64,000 bases of DNA from Bradyrhizobium diazoefficiens (GTDB lineage: Bacteria; Pseudomonadota; Alphaproteobacteria; Rhizobiales; Xanthobacteraceae), in contig NZ_JAENXS010000001.1 in assembly GCF_016612535.1 (NCBI RefSeq), positions 2,691,501 through 2,755,500 of the forward strand. The letters are read 5' to 3'. Shown here one piece after another: positions 1 to 7,854 of this stretch. The stretch's first letter is position 1. Every line of letters begins with the position of its first letter. Below the pieces are notes generated by a model that saw nothing but the letters and a program-made list of their open reading frames with translations, ran no database searches and had not been told where the DNA came from. A program made the translations under genes and the position numbers.

Positions 1-701
1 TCCTGGCTCGTCCTAGCCTTCTCCAGCGCCTCGCGGGTGTAGGCATAGGGATAGCTGAAGATCGGCGACGTCTTCGATGACCGCTTCGAATCGACCGGAA
101 GCAGATTGTGGCCGTAGCGGGCAAAGCTGTCGCCGGCGGGTCTTGTGATCTTCTGCTGGTCTTCCTTCGATCCCTCTGCAAATGAGCAATCGAAGAACTG
201 CACCAGTGGAATGTCGAGGCCGTCGAGCCAGAACATCGGCTCGCTGGTTTCGTTGGAATGATCGTGCCACGTCATCGACGGCGTGATGATGAAGTCACCG
301 GGCTCCATTGCAGTGCGTTCGCCGTCCACCGCAGTGTGCGCGCCCCTGCCTTCGAGCACGAAGCGCAGCGCCGACTGGCTATGGCGATGTGCGGGGGCGA
401 CGTCGCCCGGCACCACCATCTGCACGCCGGCATAGAGCGAGGTCGTGATCTTCGACTGCCCGCGCAGGCCCGGGTTCTCCAGCACCAGCACGCGACGCTC
501 GGCTTCCTTCGCCGTGATCAGCTTGCCGGCCTCCGTCATGTAGTCGCGGATGACATCGAACTTCCAGAGATGCGGCCGGCAGGCGCTCTTCGGCTCCGGC
601 GTGATCAGGTCGCTCATGACCGTCCATAGCGCGGTGAGATTTTCGCCGTCGATCTTCTGGTAGAACGCCTCGCGTTCCGGCGTCTTGGTCACGGCTTCCA
701 T
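1..701 (-). CDS. gtdA: gentisate 1,2-dioxygenase, C-terminus cut by window edge
   Basis: About 233 N-terminal residues are present and the frame stays open to base 1; the family is about 350 residues long. It opens the gentisate ring to maleylpyruvate with Fe(II) and O2 in the cytoplasm. The first cupin is visible as PAHRHSQSALRFVLEG with the His-x-His ligand pair, followed by ITPSMTWHDHSNE, both typical of gentisate dioxygenases. The ATG at 699-701 is preceded by GGGAGCC. The gene is divergent from the isomerase at 795, whose product uses maleylpyruvate. Its promoter reads TTGACG-16-TATACT on the minus strand and overlaps the operator at 729-746. Specificity for gentisate rather than a substituted gentisate or 1-hydroxy-2-naphthoate is inferred from context. 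Confidence 0.9.
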   Translation of the reverse strand, partial: MEAVTKTPEREAFYQKIDGENLTALWTVMSDLITPEPKSACRPHLWKFDVIRDYMTEAGKLITAKEAERRVLVLENPGLRGQSKITTSLYAGVQMVVPGDVAPAHRHSQSALRFVLEGRGAHTAVDGERTAMEPGDFIITPSMTWHDHSNETSEPMFWLDGLDIPLVQFFDCSFAEGSKEDQQKITRPAGDSFARYGHNLLPVDSKRSSKTSPIFSYPYAYTREALEKARTSQ

Positions 702-728
702 GGCGAGGCTCCCTTTCGTTTGTTGATT

Positions 729-759
729 GACAGTATACTTACAGTCTAGGTAGCGTCAA
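729..759 (-). promoter_or_regulatory. promoter and likely MarR operator between gtdA and maiA
   Basis: GACAGTATACTTACAGTC (729-746) is an imperfect palindrome with 7-bp arms and a 4-bp centre. On the minus strand it covers the -10 box TATACT (732-737); a -35 box TTGACG lies at 754-759 with a 16-bp spacer. On the plus strand TTGACA (727-732) may serve as a -35 for maiA, but I see no good -10. Almost the same block lies upstream of the aryl-CoA hydroxylase (6378-6395). The MarR protein encoded at 1417 is the obvious candidate binder (inference). Confidence 0.7.
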
Positions 760-794
760 CGTCACGAACAACAAGAGGACGAGGGAGGGTTCCG

Positions 795-1427
795 ATGAAG
801 CTGCACGGCTATTTCCGCTCCAGCGCCGCCTATCGCGTGCGGATCGCGCTGAACCTCAAGGGCCTCGGCGCCGAGCACCTGCCGCATCATTTGCGCAAGG
901 GCGAGCAATGCGCGCCGGCCTATCTCGCCATCAATCCGCAAGGCCTGGTGCCGGCGCTGGAGAATGATGCGGGGGCAGTGCTGACCCAGTCGGTCGCGAT
1001 CATCGAATGGCTCGATGAGACCCATCCCAACCCGCCGCTGCTGCCGAGGGATGCGCTGCAGCGTGCCAAGGTGCGCGCGTTCGCGCTCGCGATCGCCTGC
1101 GACACCCACCCGGTGCAGAATTTGAAGGTGCTGGCGAGGCTCCGCGAGCTCGGGCTTGCCGAAGAGAAGGTCCAGGACTGGGCGGCCTGGGTCAATCGTG
1201 AGGGGCTGTCGGCCTGCGAGATGCTGATCAGGGACGACCCCGGGCCGTTCTGCTTCGGCGATGCGCCGACCTTGGCCGATCTCTGCCTGGTGCCGCAGCT
1301 CGCCAATGCGCGCCGCTTCGGTGTGGATGTCGCGGCCTATCCGCGTCTGCTGAAGGCGGAAGCCGCCGCCAAGGCGCATCCTGCGTTTGCCAACGCTGCA
1401 CCCGAGAAGCAGCCCGATGCCGAGTAA
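795..1427 (+). CDS. maiA: maleylpyruvate / maleylacetoacetate isomerase (zeta-class GST)
   Basis: A 210-residue GST-fold protein with the zeta-class active-site stretch SSAAYRVRIALNLKG at residues 10-24 and the glutathione-binding NPQGLVPAL near residue 48, so full length and intact. The family isomerises cis to trans with glutathione: maleylacetoacetate to fumarylacetoacetate, or maleylpyruvate to fumarylpyruvate. Its position divergent from a gentisate dioxygenase favours the maleylpyruvate role (inference). The MarR gene starts inside its last codons (overlap of 11 bp), so the two are probably translated together. No fumarylpyruvate hydrolase is seen in the window; it may lie beyond the left edge. 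Confidence 0.9.
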   Translation: MKLHGYFRSSAAYRVRIALNLKGLGAEHLPHHLRKGEQCAPAYLAINPQGLVPALENDAGAVLTQSVAIIEWLDETHPNPPLLPRDALQRAKVRAFALAIACDTHPVQNLKVLARLRELGLAEEKVQDWAAWVNREGLSACEMLIRDDPGPFCFGDAPTLADLCLVPQLANARRFGVDVAAYPRLLKAEAAAKAHPAFANAAPEKQPDAE

Positions 1428-1929
1428 GTCGGCCGCTCCGATCACGATCGACGCGGTCTATGCCGCGCCGGGCTATCTGTTCCGGCGCATGCAGCAGATC
1501 GCAGTCTCGATCTTCATGGAGGAGTGCAAGGCGTTCGATCTCACGCCGGTGCAATATGCCGCGCTGATCGCGATCCACACCCATCCCGGCATCGACGCGA
1601 CGCGGCTGTCGGCCGTGATCGCTTTCGACCGCTCCACGCTCGGCAGTGTGATCGAGCGGCTGCAGGCCAAGGACTATATCGAGCGCAAGCCGGCGCCCGA
1701 GGACAAGCGGATCAAGCTACTCTATTTGACCAAGCCGGGCGCCGCGATCCTGCGCGAGATCATGCCGGTGGTCGAACGCGCCCAGGCGCGCATGCTGGAG
1801 CCGCTGAAGCCCACCGAGCGCAAGGCGCTGGTGGGGCTGTTGGTACAGCTCGTCGACCTCAACAATGAGGCCTCGCGCGTGCCGCTGCGTGCGGAGGACG
1901 CACTGGAGCACCTGGGGAAAGCAGGGTGA
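1417..1929 (+). CDS. MarR family transcriptional regulator
   Basis: 170 residues with the winged-helix core of MarR proteins: TPVQYAALIAIHTHPGI, recognition-helix region AFDRSTLGSVIERLQ and wing RKPAPEDKRIKLLYLT. I chose the ATG at 1417, overlapping the maiA stop, because an upstream in-frame ATG at 1387 would add ten residues inside maiA. Cotranscription with maiA and the paired palindromes at 729-746 and 6378-6395 suggest it represses the whole aromatic-acid locus and responds to a pathway ligand, perhaps an aryl-CoA as for BadR-like regulators. The ligand is not deducible from sequence. Confidence 0.88.
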   Translation: MPSKSAAPITIDAVYAAPGYLFRRMQQIAVSIFMEECKAFDLTPVQYAALIAIHTHPGIDATRLSAVIAFDRSTLGSVIERLQAKDYIERKPAPEDKRIKLLYLTKPGAAILREIMPVVERAQARMLEPLKPTERKALVGLLVQLVDLNNEASRVPLRAEDALEHLGKAG

Positions 1930-1960
1930 GGGGGAGCTGCACAGGCGCCTCATTCTCGGT

Positions 1961-2080
1961 GTCGTCCCGGCGAAGGCCGGGACCCATACCGCGTGATCCA
2001 TCGATTTGCGGTCGGTAGGCGTACCGAACGGCGGGTCTTCGCCAAACTACTCCCTGTGGCTATGGGTCCCGGCCTTCGCC
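1961..2080. repeat. extragenic palindromic repeat, interrupted by an IS
   Basis: Begins GTCGTCCCGGCGAAGGCC and would close with its reverse complement, but the IS4-family element at 2081-3567 splits it; the last 8 bases (GGGACGAC) lie at 3578-3585 after the duplicated target. An uninterrupted relative lies at 17214-17344. It sits downstream of the MarR gene, a normal place for such rhizobial repeats. Confidence 0.8.
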
Positions 2081-3567
2081 CTAGGGCATGCACATATCTG
2101 GTGCGGCGGATTGACTCAGGTCGAGGCGGGGGGATTTCAGAATCGGGAATTCGTGTGATTTCTATTGCGGCACTTCTGATCGAATGGAGGTGCCGCCATG
2201 TTGTCACGAATTGACTGGACGTTGGGCCGGTTCGGGGATCGTCGTCTCGATAAAGGGGGGCGGCGCTTGTCGGACGCATGGTTGCTGGCAAGAATGTCTG
2301 CCTGCGGCAGCTCTCCAGAGGGGACCGTAGCCTGGAGGTACGGTTCAACCGCTTTCTCGGCCACGACAAGGTGACAACAGAGCGGATCATCGAAAGCTGG
2401 AGTGAAAGCACGGTTGCAGCCGTCGAGGGGCGTCACGTTCTGGCGATCCAGGACACCAGTGAGATCCACTTCAACACCACGCCGCAACGCCGTCGCGGGC
2501 TGGGGGAGATCGGCCATGGCAATAGTCACGGCGTGCTGCTGCACCCATTGCTGGCGGTGGATGCAGACAATGGCACCTGCCTGGGGCTTTTGACCGGCGA
2601 GGTGTGGACGCGTGAGGGCCGTCGGACCCTCTCGCATGACAGCCGCGAGCTGTCAGACAAGGAATCGCAGCGCTGGAGTGCCACGGCTCTTGCAGCCAAG
2701 CCGCTGCTTGCGAGCGCCACAGGGGTGACCCTGCTTGGCGACCGTGAGAGCGACATCTTTGCTCTTTATGCCAGCGCGGCCGAGCATGGCTATCACGTCA
2801 TCGCCCGCAGCATGCATGACCGCAAGCTGGCCGACTCGGCGGGTTTGTATGCGGCCATCGACGCCATGGTGCCGATAGAGCGGCGTACGATCCAATTGCC
2901 TGCGCGTGCGCAACGGCCGGCACGTCAGGCTGACCTCGAACTTCGCTTTGGTGCAATCGAACTGGCCCGGCCGCAAAGCAAGTTCCTGCGCGATTTGCCG
3001 AAGAGCCTGCATCTGGCCATCGTCGATGTCCGCGAGATCAATGCCGGCTCCGACGTCGAGCCACTACATTGGTGTCTTCTCACTTCTCATGAGGTCGCAG
3101 CTGCAGAGGGCGCCTGGCGCATCGTCGAATGGTACAAGCAGCGCTGGATCATCGAGCAGTTCTTCCGCGTTCTCAAGACACAAGGCCTCAAGCTTGAGGA
3201 CAGCCAAATCGGTTCCGCCGACCGGCTCCTGAAGCTGGTGGCCATCGCTGCCAAAGCGGCTGTGATCACGATCCAGCTCCTACAAGCGCGTGACGGCAGC
3301 AAGCAGTCCGCCCACATCGCCTTCAACGCCAGCGAGATCGCAATGCTGGCCGCCCTGAACCGGCAGTACGAAGCCAAAAGTAAGCGGCTCAAGAACCCGT
3401 ATCTGCCTGACAGCTTGCCTTGGGCCGCCTGGATCATTGGCCGCCTCGGCGGTTGGGATGGCTATCCATCTTCCAGGCCCCCGGGTCCCATCACCTTCAG
3501 AAACGGTCTCCAATACTTCCATGCCCTCGCAGCCGGATGGAGCCTCAGAGATATGTGCATGCCCTAG
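2081..3567 (+). mobile_element. IS4-family insertion sequence, first copy (1487 bp)
   Basis: Ends are the inverted repeats CTAGGGCATGCACATATCT at 2081 and its complement ending at 3567. The flanking 10-bp direct repeat GGCCTTCGCC (2071-2080 and 3568-3577) is a perfect target duplication, so the insertion is fairly recent. It landed in one arm of an extragenic palindromic repeat between the MarR gene and the CoA ligase. The transposase stop TAG is formed by the terminal CTAG of the right end. Family assignment rests on the transposase YREK motif and on the 10-bp duplication. Confidence 0.92.
2198..3567 (+). CDS. IS4-family DDE transposase, two frames joined by a -1 shift
   Basis: The ATG at 2198 follows GGAGG and gives an N-terminus ending RFGDRRLDKGG. 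The rest of the protein (about 430 residues from 2278) is in the -1 frame. The change occurs at AAAGGGGGG (2252-2260); a -1 slip there joins the N-terminus to AALVGRMVAGKNVCLRQL without loss. DDE features seen: QDTSEI, GDRESDIF, and the YREK block WYKQRWIIEQFFRVLK. The second element at 11325-12774 has its frame break at the equivalent residue, which argues for programmed frameshifting or slippage rather than decay. If the shift is not made, the element is dead. Confidence 0.8.
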
Positions 3568-3610
3568 GGCCTTCGCCGGGACGACACGGAATGTGCGGCA
3601 AAAATCGGCC

Positions 3611-5224
3611 TCACATCCGCAACAACGCCTGCCGATCGATCTTCCCCGTGCCCGTCTTCGGCAGCTCGTCGATGAAGATCACCTCGCGCGGGTATTTGTA
3701 GGGAAGCAGCTTGCCCTTGACGTAGTCCTGCAGCCGCCGCGTCACCTCGCTCTGGTCAGCGGCACGGCTGTTCATCACCACGACCGCCTTTAGCGTCATG
3801 CGGCGATCCGGCAGCTCGGCGGCGAACACCGCGCATTCGCGGATGTCGGGGTGATCGGCGAGGCACAGCTCGACCTCAAGCGGGTAGACCCACTGGCCCG
3901 AGATCTTGATGAGATCGTCGGCACGGCCGCGGAAGAAGTGAAAACCGTCGCTGTCGCGGACAAAGCGGTCGCCGGTGTAGATCCAGCCGCCTTCCCGGAT
4001 GGTCTCGGCGGATTTATCCGGGCGGTTCCAGTACAGCGGCGTGTTGGAATCGCCGCGCACCCACAAGATGCCTTCCTCGTTGTCGCCGACGTCGTTTCCG
4101 TCCTTGTCGCGCAGTACAACCTCGTAGCCGGGAACGCGCAAGCCTGCGGCACCGAGCTTCTTATGCTCGGGACGGTTGGACAAATAGATGTGCAGCACCT
4201 CGGTCGAGCCGAGGCCTTCGACGATCTCCAGGCCGGTGAGTGTCTTCCAGCCGTGGAACACGTCAGCCGAGAGCACTTCGGCGGCGGAGAGCGCCATGCG
4301 CAGCGACGAGAAGTTCGTCAGTTTCGCGCCCTCGGCCTTGGTCAGCGATGTGTACAGCGTCGGCAGGCCAAAGAAGACCGTCGGCTTGTACTGTTCGATC
4401 GCAGCGAAGATTCCAGCGGGCTTCGGCTGGCCGGCCAGAAGCAGTGTCGCCGCACCCGCCGAGAACGGGAAGGTAACGGAGTTGCCAAAGCCATAGGCGA
4501 AGAAGATTTTCGGTACCGAGAAGCAGATGTCGTCCGGCGTCAGCTTCAGCACGTTCTGCGCAAAGGCGACTTCGCTGTAAGCCATGTCGTGCTGGAGATG
4601 CACGATGCCCTTCGGGCGGCCGGTCGAGCCGGAGGAGTACATCCAGAACGCCATCTCATTGCGATGGGTCGGGGCTTCAGCCAAGTCGGCCGGGAATTGC
4701 GGGAGCCAGTCCGCGGCGGCCATCGCCTTCGGTGCGGCCTGATCGGCCACCGCGCCATTGACGACGATCAGCGTATGCAGGCTCGTGTCCTTGCAGGCCT
4801 CCGCATTGAATCGCGCGCAGAACTCGGCGTCCGCGACCGCAACGGCCGCGCCGGAATCGGCGAGATAGAATTGCAGCAGGTCCGGCGGCGTCAGCGTGTT
4901 GATCAGGAGCGGCACCAAACCCGCCCGCACCGCACCGAAGAAGGCGGCCGGGTAGGCCGGGGTGTCGTCGAGGAACAGCAGCACGCGGTCGCCGCGTTTC
5001 ATTCCGAGCGATGCAAAACCGTTGCCCCAGCGGCAGGCGTCGGCGCAGAGTTCGGCGTAGGTGCGCGTGCCCGCCGGGCCAATGAGGGCGAGCTTATTGC
5101 CGCGACTTTTGGCGAGGTTGTCGAACAGCACGCGACTTGCGTTGTAGCTTTCCGGAACGGCAAAGCCGATCTCGTGGGCGCCCGCGCAGTCGGAGGGCAC
5201 CTGGTCGCGAATCTCGTTGCTCAT
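3611..5224 (-). CDS. benzoate-CoA ligase family acid:CoA ligase
   Basis: 537 residues, the normal size for class I adenylate-forming aryl-CoA ligases. Visible motifs are the P-loop YSSGSTGRPKG near residue 195, GSTEVLHIYLSN, WIYTGDR, and the catalytic Lys region PKTGTGKIDR at the C-terminus. It activates an aromatic acid with ATP and CoA. Its ATG overlaps the stop of the FAD hydroxylase as ATGA (5221-5224), so the two are coupled. With the hydroxylase and gentisate dioxygenase nearby, salicylate, 3-hydroxybenzoate or anthranilate are plausible substrates; sequence alone does not decide. IS 1 lies just beyond its 3' end. Confidence 0.88.
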   Translation of the reverse strand: MSNEIRDQVPSDCAGAHEIGFAVPESYNASRVLFDNLAKSRGNKLALIGPAGTRTYAELCADACRWGNGFASLGMKRGDRVLLFLDDTPAYPAAFFGAVRAGLVPLLINTLTPPDLLQFYLADSGAAVAVADAEFCARFNAEACKDTSLHTLIVVNGAVADQAAPKAMAAADWLPQFPADLAEAPTHRNEMAFWMYSSGSTGRPKGIVHLQHDMAYSEVAFAQNVLKLTPDDICFSVPKIFFAYGFGNSVTFPFSAGAATLLLAGQPKPAGIFAAIEQYKPTVFFGLPTLYTSLTKAEGAKLTNFSSLRMALSAAEVLSADVFHGWKTLTGLEIVEGLGSTEVLHIYLSNRPEHKKLGAAGLRVPGYEVVLRDKDGNDVGDNEEGILWVRGDSNTPLYWNRPDKSAETIREGGWIYTGDRFVRDSDGFHFFRGRADDLIKISGQWVYPLEVELCLADHPDIRECAVFAAELPDRRMTLKAVVVMNSRAADQSEVTRRLQDYVKGKLLPYKYPREVIFIDELPKTGTGKIDRQALLRM

Positions 5225-6360
5225 GCCTCAGCCCCGCCGTTCTTCTCGGCCTCGTAGCGCGCCATGAAGGCCGGCGACATCGCCCGTAGGCGGGAATCGT
5301 CGATGCGGCCGGAGCGGGTGATGTAGCTATAGGCAAAGTCCATCAGGCCGAGCTGCATGTGTTGGGCAAAGTGCTCGTACCAGAAGGCGCTGGTGCGCGC
5401 GGCATTGACGAGCTTCTGCACCACCGGCTTTCGCGCGGCCTGGTAGCGATGCAGCGCGGTCGTCAGATGCGCATCCGATTCCAGCGCCTTGACCAGCGCG
5501 ATCGCGTCCTCGATCGCAAGCCGCGTGCCCGAGCCGATCGAGAAATGCGCCGAGTGCAGGGCATCGCCCATCAACACCATGTTCTTGAAGGACCAGTGCT
5601 CGTTCCAGACCCATGGAAAATTGCGCCAGACCGATTTGTTGGAGACCAGGCAGTGCCCGCCGAGCGTGTCGGCGAACACCTCCTCGCAGACTCCTTTGGA
5701 CTGCTCGACGTCCTTGTAGGCGAAGCCATAGGCCTGCCAGGTGGCGTGGTCGCATTCGATCAGGAAGGTGCTCATGGTCGGCGAATAGCGATAATGGTGC
5801 GCGTTGAAGGCGCCGCGGTCGGTCTTCACAAAGGTTTGCGACAGCGTGTCGAAGCGCTTCGAGGTGCCGTACCAGACGAATTTGTTGGAGGAATAGGACA
5901 GCGAGGTGCCGAAATCGCCTTCGTAGGCGCGGCGCACCAGTGAATTCAGTCCGTCGGCGGCGACGATGAGATCGTGGCCGTTGAGCTGGTCGATGGCGTG
6001 GATCTGCGTGTCGAAGCGCGGCGTGACGCCAACATCGAGTGCGCGCTGCTGGAGGAACTGCAACAGCTCAAGCCGGCCGATCGAGGAGAAGCCGACGCCG
6101 TCGAGGGCGACGCTGTCGCCATGCAGGTTCAGCGTGATGTTCTCCCAGCTCTCCAGATGCGGCGCAATCGCGTCGACCGTCTCGGGGTCGTCGGCGCGCA
6201 GGAACTCCAGAGCCTGGTCGGAGAACACGACGCCAAAACCCCAGGTCGCGTCGGCCGGGTTCTGTTCGAACAGGTCGACCTGATCCTCGGGGTGACGCTT
6301 CTTCCAGAGATGGGCGAAGTAGAGCCCACCGGGGCCCCCGCCAATCACGGCGATCCGCAA
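5221..6360 (-). CDS. FAD-dependent aryl-CoA hydroxylase (salicylyl-CoA 5-hydroxylase-like)
   Basis: 379 residues. The N-terminal dinucleotide-binding motif IGGGPGGLYFA, the LIVAADGLNSLVR segment (DG motif) and LMGDALHSAHFSIGSGTRLAIEDA (GD motif) mark a class A flavin monooxygenase. It resembles the N-terminal half of salicylyl-CoA/anthraniloyl-CoA hydroxylases and lacks their C-terminal oxidoreductase domain. It starts with TTG at 6358-6360, 7 bp after GGAGG. A promoter TTAGTC-17-TATACT overlaps the operator at 6378-6395. Expected product is a 5- or 6-hydroxylated aryl-CoA that after hydrolysis gives gentisate; no thioesterase is seen here. Confidence 0.82.
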   Translation of the reverse strand: MRIAVIGGGPGGLYFAHLWKKRHPEDQVDLFEQNPADATWGFGVVFSDQALEFLRADDPETVDAIAPHLESWENITLNLHGDSVALDGVGFSSIGRLELLQFLQQRALDVGVTPRFDTQIHAIDQLNGHDLIVAADGLNSLVRRAYEGDFGTSLSYSSNKFVWYGTSKRFDTLSQTFVKTDRGAFNAHHYRYSPTMSTFLIECDHATWQAYGFAYKDVEQSKGVCEEVFADTLGGHCLVSNKSVWRNFPWVWNEHWSFKNMVLMGDALHSAHFSIGSGTRLAIEDAIALVKALESDAHLTTALHRYQAARKPVVQKLVNAARTSAFWYEHFAQHMQLGLMDFAYSYITRSGRIDDSRLRAMSPAFMARYEAEKNGGAEA

Positions 6361-6377
6361 ATTCTGCCTCCCTAATT

Positions 6378-6409
6378 GACAGTATACTTACTATCTCAGG
6401 GTAGACTAA
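6378..6409 (-). promoter_or_regulatory. promoter and second copy of the MarR-type operator
   Basis: GACAGTATACTTACTATC (6378-6395) matches the gtdA/maiA site at 15 consecutive bases and has the same 7-4-7 palindrome. On the minus strand its TATACT (6381-6386) is the -10 of the hydroxylase-ligase operon, with TTAGTC (6404-6409) as a weak -35 at 17 bp. A repressor bound here would cover the -10. Confidence 0.72.
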
Positions 6410-6553
6410 TGGGCTCCGGCCTGCCGCGCCAGCGGAAATATCGGCATGGCGAGACACACCAAAGCTCGCTCCCGGACACGCGTTCGGCGCGTGCCCCCGA
6501 AGCAGTCATGTGCGAAGCATAGCCAAACCGTGTCGGCTTGGCCATCCGCGCCG

Positions 6554-6769
6554 TCAGACGCAGCGCTTCACGTAGACCCCGTTCACCAGCACTCTGGTAC
6601 AGCGGACCACCGGAACCGGCGTGCGGACCACCACGGCGGCATTCCGCCCGGCGCAGCCGGCGCGATAGACGCCGCGGGCGCACACCACCGCATTGGCATC
6701 AGAGGCCTCGAAGGTCATGGTCGCCGCGAAGGCGAGGAGCGCGGAAGCGATGAGCAGGAATGAACGCAT
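6554..6769 (-). CDS. small secreted Cys-containing protein
   Basis: 71 residues with a Sec signal peptide (MRSFLLIASALLAFAATMTFEA, cleavage probably near DANA) and a mature part with four Cys (VVCARGVYRAGCAGR and VRCTRVL...KRCV), suggesting two disulfides in the periplasm. Short proteins of this make-up are common in Bradyrhizobium but I know no function. It stands alone between the hydroxylase promoter and the Cys-rich repeat gene. Confidence 0.75.
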   Translation of the reverse strand: MRSFLLIASALLAFAATMTFEASDANAVVCARGVYRAGCAGRNAAVVVRTPVPVVRCTRVLVNGVYVKRCV

Positions 6770-6889
6770 GTCTTTCTCCCGGTCTTGTCGTGATTGAAAT
6801 CGGATATCGGCAAAAGATTAGTCTCGGCAGGTGCGCGAAAATTCATTCGCGCGCCTTCACGTGTCGATGACGCGTGAGCCGCGTGCGCC

Positions 6890-7702
6890 CTACCGCGCCG
6901 CGAATGGCGCAAGCACGTCCCTGCAGCCGGGCGACAGCGACGCCGCGTTGCTGGCGATGCACTGCACGATGCGGCCGCCGCCGGGCTCGACGCCGGCGCA
7001 CAGGGTGCGGATATCGGCGCCGCAGGCCGATCGGATGATGAACAGCTCTTCGCGCGGCCGCAGCGGGCGCAGAACGATCACGGAGGGCGCGGCCGCCGGT
7101 GCCGCTGCCGCGGCAGGCGCGGCGGCTGCGGCACCGCCGCCCGACGCGGCGTTCACGGCTTTCGCGCAGGCAGCCGACACCCTGGCCTTGTTCTTCTCCA
7201 GACATTCGAGCGCGGGCGCGCCGCCCGGCGGGACGCTGGCACAAACTTTTGGATAGTCGGAGCGGCAGGCACTCTTGATGGCTGAGACCTGTGCGCTGCT
7301 CGGCTGCTTTGCCGCCGCCGCTTTCGGGGCAGCTGCGGCTGCCGGCTTCGCCGCGGGTTCGGCGGCCGGCGCTGCCTCGGTCTTTGCAGGTTCAGATTTG
7401 GCCGGTTCAGATTTGGCGGGCGCCGCTTCGCTCTTCGGGGCTGCGGCCGGCTCGACTGCGCGAACCGCGGTCTGGCATCCTGACGACAGGCTCGACATGT
7501 TCTTCTGGAGACATTGATACGCTTCCACGCCGCCGGGCGTCACGCTCGAGCAATGCACCATGAAATCCGAGCGGCATGCGGAGCGGATGGCGCCCTTCTG
7601 AGCCTCGGTCGGTGCTTGCGCGAATGCGTTTGCTGCAGTTGCGAAGAGTGCTGCTGCAAGCAACGCGTGACGCGTTGATGCATGTTTCAACGTGTTGAAC
7701 AT
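6890..7702 (-). CDS. secreted protein with three cysteine-rich (GLG1-type) repeats
   Basis: 270 residues from the ATG at 7702, which is followed at once by a signal peptide (HALLAAALFATAANAFA). Three repeats of about 45 residues each have the pattern I-(R/K)-S-A-C-x3-D-x3/4-C-x2-V-x-PGG-x5-C-L-x-N-x6-C: near residues 36, 148 and 226. Between the first and second is a low-complexity Ala/Pro/Lys/Glu linker with repeated KSEPA units; the second and third are joined by an Ala-rich stretch. The repeat matches the cysteine-rich family first seen in Golgi glycoprotein 1. The bacterial role is unknown; a periplasmic or envelope protein is likely. Confidence 0.82.
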   Translation of the reverse strand: MFNTLKHASTRHALLAAALFATAANAFAQAPTEAQKGAIRSACRSDFMVHCSSVTPGGVEAYQCLQKNMSSLSSGCQTAVRAVEPAAAPKSEAAPAKSEPAKSEPAKTEAAPAAEPAAKPAAAAAPKAAAAKQPSSAQVSAIKSACRSDYPKVCASVPPGGAPALECLEKNKARVSAACAKAVNAASGGGAAAAAPAAAAAPAAAPSVIVLRPLRPREELFIIRSACGADIRTLCAGVEPGGGRIVQCIASNAASLSPGCRDVLAPFAAR

Positions 7703-7854
7703 CTGACCGAATTCCTGCCCTGTCGGTAACGCCGACGCATTATTAAAAGTGATGCTAGCAATCGTCGCGGCTGATGCCGCATGCGGCATCATTGGCCGCC
7801 GCGGCCTCAACCGCAAGTAGATATTACCTTTGCAATTGCGACGTAACTACGTCG

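Noticed and set aside
3851..5257. 468-codon open frame opposite the CoA ligase
   Set aside because: Antisense shadow of a well-supported ligase; composition rich in Arg/His/Gln with no recognisable motif, usual in GC-rich DNA.
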